Of a stretch of DNA of 64,000 nucleotides, positions 10,525 to 20,353 are shown piece after piece. The first letter of the stretch is position 1; each line of letters opens with the position of its first letter. The notes under the pieces were generated by a model. That model was not told the DNA's origin. It saw nothing but the letters and a program-made list of their open reading frames with translations, and made no database searches. Origin of the DNA: Globodera rostochiensis (lineage: Eukaryota > Nematoda > Chromadorea > Rhabditida > Heteroderidae); contig JAEVLN010000011.1 in NCBI GenBank assembly GCA_018350325.1, forward strand, positions 1,608,449 through 1,672,448. The letters are read 5' to 3'. The translations under genes were made by a program, and so were the position numbers.

Positions 10525-10979
10525 TCGCCAATTGAACGAGCTCAGTCTGTTGAGAAATTGCGGACATTGACATTCCGGTGATCTATTTCCGTTTTTTTAA
10601 CGTTTCACTACGGAACAAAAACCATTTTATCACTTTTTAGGGGGCCCAACGCGTGATGGACACAACGCCGGAAGAAGCGCTTGGCCAATTGGCCGATTTT
10701 TCACAGAACTTTCCCATTCGTGCCAGGTGGCGTGAAAATAAATGAGTAGTGCGTCAAAACATTTTTAATCCGAGTTTTGACTAATCACTTTTTTATGAAA
10801 AAACAAAAAAAAATCTTGGACTAATTTTTACATTTTAAAATCCTTTTTTCTTAATTATTATTGTATATTGTACTATATTTGTAATTAGGTCGTTGGTCCA
10901 GACAAAAGTGCGTCAATCGTTTGCGATGAGGTGGCTCAAAATCAGAAGCGATTGGCCGAGGAATTGGAGCTGTCCGAAG
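10525..10979 (+). pseudogene. Unidentified exon-like pieces
   Basis: Three stretches are bounded by plausible splice sites: 10525-10577 (SPIERAQSVEKLRTLTFR), 10641 to about 10727 (open as AQRVMDTTPEEALGQLADF) and 10889-10979 (VVGPDKSASIVCDEVAQNQK). The first two do not join in frame, so the locus looks broken. I recognise no family. They follow the M41 pseudogene and could belong to it or to another decayed gene. Confidence 0.35.
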
Positions 10980-11347
10980 GTGAGAATTAACACAAGACAC
11001 GATTTTAACCCGGGATTTTGGGACCGGTACCGTGATACTTCGGGCCCAAGGGCACTTGAGTACGTCAATTTGCGATTATCAGGGATGGGATTTTTAAGCT
11101 CGAAAAATCTCGATATAGGCGCCTAAAAAGTCTGAAAAAAGTACCGGGTCCAAAACCCAAGCTCATAAACAAAAATAGGCTCGAAAAAATGTTTAAAAAT
11201 AACAATAATGGCTTAAAAAATCGTTTTTAATTAAACTGACGCCATCTCTGCCCCCCCCCTCCTCGAAAATGAAATTTACTTGAAAATTTTAAAGTGATAT
11301 TTTAAAAACAATCTACCATATATTTCCTAAAATACTAACCCCGGGGA

Positions 11348-11648
11348 CAAGGGCGTACCCAGAAATTTTTTTCGGGGGGGGGGGACTAATTTGAAAAAAA
11401 GTCAATCTTTAGGGGTGCATTTTTGGGTTTTATTGCATTTTTCTTAAGGAATATTTTCGAAAAAAAAGTTGGATTTTTAGGGGTGTATTTCTCCTGTATT
11501 TTTGATAAGCAATTTTCAAAAATGCAAAAAATTGGCCCAAAAATTACCAATTTTGTAAAACAAAAGGGTCCCCCCTTTGGTTTTTTTACTCTCAAAAAAT
11601 TTTTCGGGAGGGCTGTAGCCCCCCCCCCCCTCCCTGGGTACGCCCCTG
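11348..11648. mobile_element. hAT-like MITE, 301 bp, TSD CCCGGGGA
   Basis: Left end CAAGGGCGTACCCAG, right end CTGGGTACGCCCCTG, perfect 8-bp direct repeat CCCGGGGA at 11340-11347 and 11649-11656. A G11 run near the left end and a C11 run near the right end extend the inverted repeat. The same family occurs at 38876-39269. No coding capacity. Confidence 0.85.
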
Positions 11649-11716
11649 CCCGGGGATACGGTATGCAGCCATTACAGCCTCGCTGAACCCAGTTTTACAT
11701 TGGGTTTTTTGAAATA

Positions 11717-11964
11717 CAGCTACAAAATTCTCTTCCTTGACGACGTTTTGTTTCCGTGGACGTGAAGAAAATAATTTTTGTTGATGCTGACCAAATTGTT
11801 TGGACGTACATGCCGCAGTTGATGGACCTCGCTACATTATATTTGTATTAAATTTAAAGTGTAATAATCCGCAGACAAAGGAGCCTAAGTTGAACTCGCT
11901 GTTGTGGGCCACCGGTGTTGAAAACGAATTATTAAAGTCCACAAATGCCTCGGGGAAAATTTGA
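11717..11964 (+). pseudogene. UDP-glucose:glycoprotein glucosyltransferase (UGGT) C-terminal fragments
   Basis: After an acceptor near 11716 the frame reads YKILFLDDVLFPW and then, one base out of frame, VKKIIFVDADQIVW. This is the glycosyltransferase-24 catalytic region of UGGT around the DxD-type VDADQ motif. A second exon at 11875-11964 starts TKEPKLNSLL, a phrase found near the UGGT C-terminus, and ends at a TGA. UGGT re-glucosylates misfolded glycoproteins in the ER. The one-base deletion after FPW and the loss of most of the protein make this a remnant. Confidence 0.6.
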
Positions 11965-12059
11965 ACTTAATTTAATTTATTATATTGTGTGAATGTGTTG
12001 TTGTTTTCATTTATTTTATTTTATTTTAAATGTAACATTAAGCATAAAGTTAACGGAAA

Positions 12060-12300
12060 CTCATATATTTGGCCAAAAACGACCGGGATCCCCACTTTTT
12101 TCCCGTTCCCGTAAAAAATCCCGCTGGGCAAAAGAAACGGGACCGGGAATCCCGTACTTTTCCCGCGGGAATCCCGTTCCCGACGGGCTCTAATTGAGAC
12201 CACTGTTGAGGGACAACAACAAATGGTCTCCGTCGAGCCGTTGAAGCAGTACACGTGGGAAAAAAGCGACAGACTCAATTTCAGTTGAAATGAGTTTTAT
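12060..12300. repeat. Decayed GGGACCGGG-type repeat and a short duplicated flank
   Basis: 12076-12192 is rich in CCCG/CGGGA words like those in the hAT-like elements, but I found no clean ends. 12215-12262 contains GTCGAGCCGTTGAAGCAGTAC, which recurs at about 22479-22499 downstream of copy E, hinting that a larger unit than the F-box gene was duplicated. Confidence 0.4.
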
Positions 12301-12634
12301 ATTCAATTATTTTGGTGTTTCCCAAAATAATGCATACACCAATTTTAGGAGTATGCCATAAGAGCAAGTCGTTTGAGTCCCAACATTAATTGGACAATTC
12401 AGTACAGCAAATTAGTTAATTTTTTTTTATTTTCAAAAGCAACCGATTCAAAAACCGCTTTAATTTTTCAATTTTTATTTTTATTGACGAATTTGAAAAA
12501 ACCCAAAACTCCGACATCAAATGAAAAACAGGGGCTTTTCAAACATTCATACGGCAACAAAAGAAGCAACAATTATACTGTCGTTTAATCGATTTATTCT
12601 GTTAAATTTCCTCCACAAAATTCCCTCCGGCCAT

Positions 12635-14180
12635 TCAATCGGTGGGCTCACTCGGACCTTCGCTTGCCCCAACCATCCTGAAATAAGAAAGATTTTAACG
12701 AAAGCAGTCCAAATATATTAATTTTCTTTTAATTCTATAAAATTTGTTAAGATTTTGGTGTAAGTGATGGGTTTGCGACAATTTCATTCCTTGTACCCGT
12801 CGCCAATGTCACTGTCTTTGAAAGTAATGGCGATGCAATTCTGTTGACGGCAACATTGCCACTCAATTGCCTCCTCTTCCCAATTAGTCCATTTGTCCTC
12901 TTCTCGCCCAATTGGACAACGCACCAACAGCCCATAGCCTCCGATGAATCGAAATGTCAATCGCTCCCGCGTCAAATTGTTCTCCTCCTCAAATGGCACA
13001 AAGTGATGATCGTCCTCCAAAAATCTGATGATGAAATTGACCGACTCAGAAGCAGTGACAAATGACTAAAACAAAGGAAATTTACCGACAAATTGATTAT
13101 AAAAAATGAAATTACCGTTCTGAGTTCGTCCATCCTTTCGGCCGAATAACGACTACAATCAAGCATCTTCGGAAGTCCAACCCGCGGGGAGTGAGCAACC
13201 ATTTGGCCAAGGCTTGGTTAGAAGAAGCTTCGGCGTTGTCTTCGGCCGGAAATTCGGGGAAAAGTTTAATGGAATCGATCAAACGGAGATTTGGGCAATT
13301 GCGAAGAATCGCCGGAGAGAATTGTCGCAAATGGTAGAGAACGGTGACGTGCAAAAAAAAGCCGCAAATGTTGTCATTGACCAAAGGCCAAATCTTTTGC
13401 CAAATAATTTCCCAACTGCGGCTTTGGTAGCCGGAGGTATAAATTGCAAGAGTTGTGCCGGAAGAGTTGAAAAGAATGCGTTCAAGAAATTTGATGACGG
13501 TTTGGTCGACATAACTAAATAATACAAATCATTCAAATTATTTTTAAAACTAATTTTATAATCTTTTTAGCAAAGAAACGACCTGATTTCAATGTATTTG
13601 AAGTCGAACACTTTGCCTGGAGGCGGTCCTTGAGGAATTGACAGCCCTTCACCGGAGCGATTGACCATTTGTGCGCCATTCCCTCCGGCTGCGCGAACAA
13701 TTCTCAGCGAACCCAAACTTATTTTATGCCATTTAAATGCCCTTTTTTACGGGAAAAGGAACCCCTAAGAATGGGATTTGGGTAAACAAGTCTGTGATTT
13801 CTAGGTTCAAAAAATTACAACGAAAACGCAAGTAACGATGGAGTTGATGCTTTTTGAATAATTTGCCAAACTTTTTTTTGGAAGATTTTGCATTTTGAAA
13901 AAATGTTCGAATTCGGGTCCGGAATTGGTCGGAACGGAAAATTCAGATTCTACGCCCCCCGAATCCCTTTTTTAACTGGGACGGTAGTGGCCCGGGGATC
14001 CGCAGATATCACAGCCTTGCTTAAAATAGACTTAAGAAGGACGCTGAAAAAAAGACATCCTTCAAAATTTTAAAAAATAAATACTGTTAATATTTCAACA
14101 AAATTGTTTTCCGGAAGCAGACAAACTCACATTTTATCCATTTGCTGTTGCTGCTCCAATTCGCTTGCATTGTCCGACAT
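12635..14180 (-). pseudogene. F-box family copy C, broken
   Basis: Visible exons: exon 1 14131-14180 (MSDNASELEQQQQMDKM), a truncated exon 2 from about 13580 to 13722, exon 3 13116-13514, exon 4 12797-13065, exon 5 12635-12677. Two lesions are clear. In exon 3 the signature [12 protein letters not shown] has lost one base near 13178-13182, so the frame jumps after TPRG. In exon 2 the N-terminal half of the F-box is gone, and unrelated sequence (about 13723-14125) lies between exon 1 and the surviving half. Exons 4 and 5 are still open. Confidence 0.8.
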
Positions 14181-15283
14181 TATTTTTAGCGTCTCAACAA
14201 AAGCAATTAATTTTGGTCAGAATTTGTGAAAAATATTTTTATTCTAAAAATTGTCTGAAAGTATGTTATTTGATGCACTGATTAGAATTCGTCAGCTGCC
14301 GGTCCGAACGTCGAATCGTCCAAATGTCGAATTTCCGAATGGCGAATAAGCCAAAAACTGTCCGAATTTCGAATAAAACAAATATTTTCTGATTGTCAAA
14401 ATTTTTTTCGCTCGGATTACAAAACCAATGGGGGGGGGGGGGGGGGGGAGCTTTTGAGTTTTCACCACAAATTTTTCCCTTAGTGACCATATGATTAATA
14501 AAAGTTTGGAAATTAAAAAATGACTATAATATAAGTAGGTTATTGGTGAATTTTTTGGTCGAACGAGCTTTTTTGTTCAATTCGACATTCGGAATTTCGA
14601 CATTCAGAAATTCGGGCAGTTTTTGTTCTATTCGACATTCGACGTTTGGACCGGAAGCGAATTCGTCAATAGAAAATAAAAATTGGGAATTTAGCGCAGG
14701 TTTTTGACTATTTTTGATGGTATTATTCTAGACTTTTTCCTATTTATTTATGCTCAAAAAATTATAAAAAAATGTATTCCAGAGGCCCGGTAAAATGATC
14801 CGAAGCAAATGTTTGGATGTATTGGGGAAGAATGATTATGTGGAATTGGGGGCAATCCAAATGAAAAAGTAATCGATTGGGGCGAGAGGTAATTTATTTT
14901 GTTAAAACGGAATTTTTTTCAAAGTGAGTTTAAAATAATTAATTTTATTAAAAAAATAATTTAATAAAAGCCGCACTTTTAGAAGTTCCCACTCCCGCAA
15001 TTTTCTTAACATATTTCGTCAAAATTTCTCTCGGCCAAGGTCGCGCTGATGAAAAAAATGTAACGCCGCCGCGATAATTGCACTTTTTGTTGTTATAAAC
15101 TAAAAGCCCAAAATAATGCAAATAAACAAATTTTAGGTGTAAGGGTAATCAATAGTGCTGATCACGAATCGACAATATTTTTTTGATCGGACGCCATATG
15201 AGAAAATAACGGTACACCAAATTATTTGTTAATTTTCAAATATTCAAAAACCTTTTAAATTCTCATTTATTTTCAATTGGCAA
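14181..15283. other. Upstream flank of copy C and repeats
   Basis: No gene seen. The family's upstream block is at about 14750-14865. There is a G18-type run at 14430-14448 and repeats of the word TTCGACATTCGGAA between 14290 and 14660. A degenerate GC hairpin lies near 15062. Confidence 0.4.
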
Positions 15284-15300
15284 ATTCAAAAGGTTGGCCG

Positions 15301-15495
15301 ACATTTGCGGCTCAGACATTTGCGGCCCAGACATTTGCGGCCCAGACATTTGCGGCTTAAGACAAAATAGACATTTGCGCCCCGACATTTGCGGCGCAGA
15401 CATTTGCGGCCCAGACATTTGCGACCCGACTTTTGCGGCCCAGACACTTGCGGCCTAAGACAAAATAGACATTTGCGGCCCAGACATTTGCGGCT
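15301..15495. repeat. 15-bp tandem array in the left terminal repeat
   Basis: About twelve units of the form GACATTTGCGGCCCA, twice interrupted by AGACAAAATA. The mirror array is at about 17238-17400. Possibly transposase-binding subterminal repeats. Confidence 0.8.
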
Positions 15496-15796
15496 TTATA
15501 TTCCAAAAAAAAACATTTTATCTAATTGTTGTGGCCGGGCCTCATCAGTACGGAAGACACAACAATTAGTGACCAAAAAAATACTATAGATATCCCCAAA
15601 TATAGACTCATACTTGCTATGAAAAACGAGGAGGAGTACCAGCAAGCACGAGTACGCCCTTTCGAGATTGATCCTACTCGTGGAATTGCTGAGAGAAAGC
15701 GTTCAAAAATATATGTTGCAAACGATTTAGCCATCAAACATCTGGTCAACGGTTATGATAATAACCCGAACAGAAATGATGGCTCTACTTCAGTTT

Positions 15797-16008
15797 ATGC
15801 GTCCAATCAAAGTTTATGCGTCCAATCAAAGTTTATGCGTCCAATCAAAGTTTATGCGTCCAATCAAAGTTTATGCGTCCAATCAAAATTTTATGCGTCC
15901 AATCAAAGTTTATGCGTCCAATCAAAGTTTATGCGTCCAATCAAAGTTTATGCGTCCAATCAAAATTTTATGCGTCCAATCAAAGTTTATGCGTCCAATC
16001 AGAATTTG
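15797..16008. repeat. 19-bp tandem array, left inner
   Basis: About eleven units of GTTTATGCGTCCAATCAAA; an inverted array of about seven units lies at 16793-16927. Because the unit is not a multiple of three, all three frames show a repeated protein-like pattern. This is an artefact, not a gene. Confidence 0.85.
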
Positions 16009-16700
16009 AGTAACAAAAGGTCATGAACTGAGCCAAATGAATTAAACAGGAAAATGTAAACGAATATCCTCAAGAATATGTTGAAAAATTTTGGTGTTTC
16101 CATGAAAACGACGATACATATATTGGTAAAGGTAAGTAGGAAGCATGTCATGGTTAGTGCATGTAAATGTTTTAAACCCTGCTTAAGAGCCCGCCATGTA
16201 GCCCCAATCCCTTGTGTATGAACTTGTGGGTTAGTAGGGTCGACAAAGTATAAACGGTGATTGACCCATCTATGATCATATTGCATTTGCAAATTGTTAA
16301 TACCACCATATGCCGCCCAACCGTCACTTACAATCATTGTACCCGGTTCTACGTTTTCTGCAATGATGGGTAGCAGTGTTGCAGCATCTCGTTGTTCTAC
16401 TGTGAAAAGTCGGACTCTGTTAGAAGCCCGCTCCAACAACCCAAAAATCCAATCGTACTCTCTGTTCAACATACGACCTCTGTTATATTTTGCCCGGAAA
16501 AACTTGCTTTCATCCACTTCTACTACTCTACCCATCCCACCCAATTTCCCTTGAACTTGTTGGTTATGCGCCCACATCTGGCAAATATCCCTATAAAAAT
16601 TATAGAAATCTATAATTGTCGCAGCGCTTCCGATATGCGAACTTGGCAAACAAACTTTTCTCGGCCCATTTTTATTATTCGGCTTGAGTTGACTTGGCAA
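15999..16700 (-). pseudogene. ISXO2/IS1016-like (Merlin) transposase, probably inactive
   Basis: The open frame is 233 codons. Visible family landmarks: ATIIDFYNFYRDICQMW, RVVEVDESKFFRAKYNRGR with the first catalytic Asp, EPGTMIVSDGWAAYGG with the second Asp, DHRWVNHRLYFVDP, and THTQ-like VHTQGIGATWRALKQGLK. In relatives the last segment has an acidic or Asn/His residue (HTNTIEG type) where this copy has Gly, so the catalytic set may be incomplete. The N-terminal helix-turn-helix region expected before CLPSSHIGSAA is short. It acts in the nucleus to cut and paste its element. The final 40 residues after LTMT diverge into low-complexity sequence, consistent with a frameshift. Confidence 0.7.
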
Positions 16701-16792
16701 ACAAAACTTTTTGTCTATTTTTAACTTAGGTAAACTTAGCTGTTTTAAATATCTTTATAAAATAAATTTTAAGAGAATTCATGCTTTATTTG

Positions 16793-16927
16793 TGATTGGA
16801 CGCATAAAATTCTGATTGGACGCATAAACTTTGATTGGACGCATAAAATTCTGATTGGACGCATAAACTTTGATTGGACGCATAAACTTTGATTGGACGC
16901 ATAAACTTTGATTGGACGCATAAACTG
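16793..16927. repeat. 19-bp tandem array, right inner (inverted)
   Basis: About seven units of the complement of GTTTATGCGTCCAATCAAA, inverted relative to the array at 15797-16008. Confidence 0.85.
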
Positions 16928-17520
16928 AAGTAGAGCCGAAATGATCCCAATGTTTTGTTACATCATTTGCATGCCCTACAGTACCGCTTGGCACAAAAGG
17001 GCTTTGAGAATTGGAACTAACTAGAGTGGCATAAATGTGTCTTTAGAAAGCAATAGAATAGAATAAAAATATTCTATAATATTTGCTTAAGTCAATTTGC
17101 TTTTTGCTGTGGCTTGCCGTGTCTACGGATAAGGGCCGAAACACTATGCAAATACATCACTAATTGTTGTGTCTTCCGTACTGATGAGGCCCGGCCACAA
17201 CAATTAGATAAATGTTTTTTTTTTGGAATATAAAGCCGCAAATGTCTGGGCCGCAAATGTCTATTTTGTCTTAGGCCGCAAGTGTCTGGGCCGCAAAAGT
17301 CGGGTCGCAAATGTCTGGGCCGCAAATGTCGGGGCGCAAATGTCTATTTTGTCTTAAGCCGCAAATGTCTGGGCCGCAAATGTCTGAGCCGCAAATGTCT
17401 ACACACCATTCAAAAAACCCTTTTTTTCAAACATTCATACGGCAACAAAAGAAGCCAACAATTAATGTGTCAATTAATCGATTTTCCGTTTAAATTCCCC
17501 CGTCCATTCAATTGGTGGGC

Positions 17521-19392
17521 TCACCTCGAACCATCGTTTGCCTCAGCCATCCTGGAAATAAGTGAAGATTTTAACGAGGGTAGAGTAAAAGCGGTTTAAA
17601 TTCGGTTAAAACGGTTTTGTGTCCCCCGGTTTTCGGCCGACACCCGGTTAACCGAAAACTGAAATTTGATTTCTAATTTCGTAAGACCAATTTTCTTAAA
17701 AAATCTAAAAGTTTCCAGGGTGCCTGCTGGCAAATAAGAATGAAACGATTAGATCAGGGAGCTCAACTAATTGGAACAAAATATGGCAAGCGGCTCCATG
17801 ATATTGAGAATTTTCAAAAAACCCAAATTTTTTTTTTTGAAAATTCTGCTTCACTTCTGCTGGGGGGGGGGGGGGGGTCGGCGGCGTCAAGAAAATTTTA
17901 TTATTTGTTAAAAGATTTGCAACCAAAAACTTCAAATTATAAGAATCAAAGAGCACTTTTTTCGGGAATGACTCATTTTTCCCTTAAAAAATAAGAAATT
18001 TTTGACTAATTTGTAAGCTCAAAAAGGTGGCAAAATAGTGGCAAGTGTGGAGGGAATTTCATTCGCTTACCCCTCGCCGATGTCCCTGTCGCTGTAGGTA
18101 ATGGCGATGCAATTCTGTTGACGGCCACATTGCCACTCAATTGCCTCCTCTTCCCAATTAGTCCATTTGTCCTCTTCTCGCACACTCGGACAACGCACCA
18201 ACAGCCATTTGTCTTTGTCTATTTGTCGCAATGTCAATCGCTCCCTCGTCAAATTGTTTTTCAGTTCAAATGGCTCAACGTAAGGATAGTTCTCCCTAAA
18301 TTTGATGATGAAATTGGCCGACTCTGAAGCATTGACAAATGACTAAAACGAAGGGTTTAATTACACCCACAAATTGATTATAAAATGAAATTACCCCTTT
18401 GAGTCTTTCCATTCTTCCCGAATAAAAACATTCAAGCATCTTCGGAAGACCATCCCCGCGGGGAGTAATCAACCATTTGGCCATGGCTTGGGCAGAAGAA
18501 GCCCTGGCGTTGTCTTCGTCCGGAAATTCGGGGAAAAGATCAAAGGAATGGATCAATTGGAGATTTGGGCAATTGCAAAGAATCGCCGGAGAGAATTGTC
18601 GCAAATGGTCCAATCGAAAGGAGGTCAAACGGCAAATGTTGTCATTGACCAAAGGCCAAATCTTTTGCCGAATGATTTCCCAACTGCGGCGTTGGTTGTT
18701 GGAGCTGGTTGTAATAAGCACATTTGTGCCGAAAGAGTCGAAAAGTCGGCGGATGCGTTGAAGAAATTCGATGACGGTTTGGTTAAAACATTTTAAATTT
18801 GAAAATTTTTAAGATGGAAATGACCTTATCCAAATGCATTCGAATCCGATCACGTTCTTTGGAATCGGTTCTCGAGGAATTGGAAGCCGTTCACCAAATC
18901 GTTCACCGGAGCGTTTGACGACAATTTGTGCGCCATTTCCTCCGATTGCGCGACGAATTTCCATCGAACCCAACGACCATTCCCTCGACTTGAAATGGAC
19001 GTCCACCAAAATGTCCAATCGATCACTGATCAGCGCCACTTTCAGTCCGAGCTCAAAAGGGTCAAGAAAAGCGAAGACTCCGTGCCAAACGTCGGCACAA
19101 ATGAAACTGAAATTTGGGATTAATGGCTTTTTGATTTGATTCAAGCACAAAAATAGGCTAAATAGGCACCAAAAAATTCCATTTTAAGGTAAAATTTAAT
19201 AAAATTTTATTAAAACTAACAATAACAATTTAGCGATTTGCACATGCTAAATATTAAAATGCAATTTATCAACAAGGATTTCTGGTCTAGAAAAAAGTCG
19301 ATTTCACCGAACATCAATTTTTAGGATAAAACTTTCACTCACATTGCCTCCATTTTCTGTTGCTGCTCCGATTCGCTTTCGTTGTCCGATAT
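17521..19392 (-). pseudogene. F-box family copy D, broken
   Basis: Exon 1 19343-19392, exon 2 18825-19106, exon 3 18395 to about 18795, exon 4 18071-18342, exon 5 17521-17551. Lesions: the start codon is ATA instead of ATG; the acceptor and first codons of exon 3 (normally CAG then YVDQ) are missing, with only QTVIEFL onward recognisable; and exon 5 has one extra base, giving MAEANDGSR and a stop. Exons 2 and 4 are fully open ([34 protein letters not shown]). Intron 4 carries a 400 bp repeat insertion. A recent pseudogene. Confidence 0.8.
17585..18010. repeat. Repeat insertion in intron 4 of copy D
   Basis: Contains the word GGTTAACCGAAAA, a G15 run followed by TCGGCGGCGTC (half of the GC hairpin) and TTTGCAACCAAAA, all shared with other repeats in the window. 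Ends not defined. Confidence 0.5.
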
Positions 19393-19599
19393 TTTTAGAA
19401 ATTATTTTTAGCGTTCCGATAAAGCAATTAATTCTAAAAATCATGCAATTTTCGATTTAAATGGCAATTTTTGCTCGAGAAATCTGAGAAAAATGGATTC
19501 AAAAAGTCCGGCATCCGTAGAAATGTTTGTAATGTGTCGGGGAAGAATGATTATTTGGAATTGGAATACTTTCCACTCTTTTTGGGATCCAATACCATT

Positions 19600-19760
19600 G
19601 GGTTCGGAAAACCGAAAATCTAAGTTTATGCTCTCACCTAGACTAAGACTCGGTTCGGTTTCGGTTAACCGAAAGCTTCGGTTTTGATTCGGTTTGAAAG
19701 CGAAAGGTTCGGTTTTGGTTAACCGAAATTTTTTTGAAACCGACAGCCTTAGTGGCGAGG
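19600..19760. repeat. GGTTAACC-type subterminal repeat cluster
   Basis: Several copies of TTCGGTTTCGGTTAACCGAA and variants. Similar clusters occur at 17592-17660, 48727-48750, 61770-61860 and 62508-62532. This is another palindromic word family like those at the ends of the hAT-like elements. Confidence 0.5.
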
Positions 19761-19783
19761 GAATAATTCGAATGGAACAAATA

Positions 19784-20351
19784 CCGTATATGCTCTTTTA
19801 ATCCCCCATGGGGGATTAATTTCCAACCTTCTTAGAGAGTGGGGGATTATTAGAGAGTGGGGGATTATTGGAGAGTGGGGGATTATTTTTCAAATTGTTT
19901 GGCGATAGGTATGTTCATTATCGCAAAATTTTTCTTCTTTTACCACACAATTTCCATACTTCACTCATTTCAAGTCATCAGTTTTAACATGGAATCAATT
20001 TGTTATGTCTGCAAACTTAATTATCAAGGAAGTCACCATTGCTCCAGCTGCAAGATGCCATGCCACGCAATTTGTGGTGATGCTGGTGATGAAGAAGGCT
20101 ACGGCGCCCTATTTTTTCAAATTTAGAACACTCCTCATGGTTTATCCATTTTCCCCGTTACATCTTACCAAATTTTACTCAGTGAAAAAAGGCGATAAAA
20201 TTAATTCGAATTTTTAAAAGAGGTGGGGGATTATTAGAGAGTGGGAGATTATTAGAGAGAGGGGGATTATTTTCCAACCTTCTCAGAGAGTGGGGGATTA
20301 TTAGAGAGTGGGGGATTATTGGAGAGTGGGGGATTAAAAGAGCATATACGG
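19784..20351. mobile_element. Non-autonomous TIR element, 568 bp, with captured zinc-finger fragment
   Basis: The left end CCGTATATGCTCTTTTAATC and its complement at the right are near-perfect, flanked by TA on both sides (19782-19783, 20352-20353). Inside, the word AGAGAGTGGGGGATTATT is repeated at both ends in direct orientation. A related copy is at 34818-35252. The short target duplication suggests a Tc1/mariner-like element, but the superfamily is uncertain. Confidence 0.65.
19989..20126 (+). pseudogene. Zinc-finger-like fragment inside the element
   Basis: An ATG opens MESICYVCKLNYQGSHHCSS followed by CKMPCHAICGDAGDEEGYGA, then a stop after about 45 codons. The CxxC...HxCxxC...CHAIC spacing resembles the N-terminal zinc-binding module of some transposase-derived and retroelement-derived proteins. 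Either a remnant of the element's own transposase or a captured exon. Confidence 0.45.
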
Positions 20352-20353
20352 TA

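Larger units (their letters stand above)
15292..17407. mobile_element. Merlin/IS1016-type DNA transposon, 2116 bp, TSD ATTCAAAA
   Basis: Long inverted repeats of at least 250 bp run from GACATTTGCGGCTCAG at the left to CTGAGCCGCAAATGTC at the right. A perfect 8-bp direct repeat ATTCAAAA lies outside (15284-15291 and 17408-17415), which sets the ends. The outermost 8 nt of the termini match only partly (GGTTGGCC against GGTGTGTA). Merlin elements are known to make 8-9 bp duplications and encode an IS1016/ISXO2-type transposase, which is present here on the minus strand. It landed in the 3' flank of F-box copy D. Confidence 0.85.

Noticed and set aside
15797..16008. CRISPR-like array of short repeats
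   Set aside because: The 19-bp units are head-to-tail without spacers, lie in a transposon terminal repeat and have a mirror array at 16793-16927. The genome is eukaryotic.
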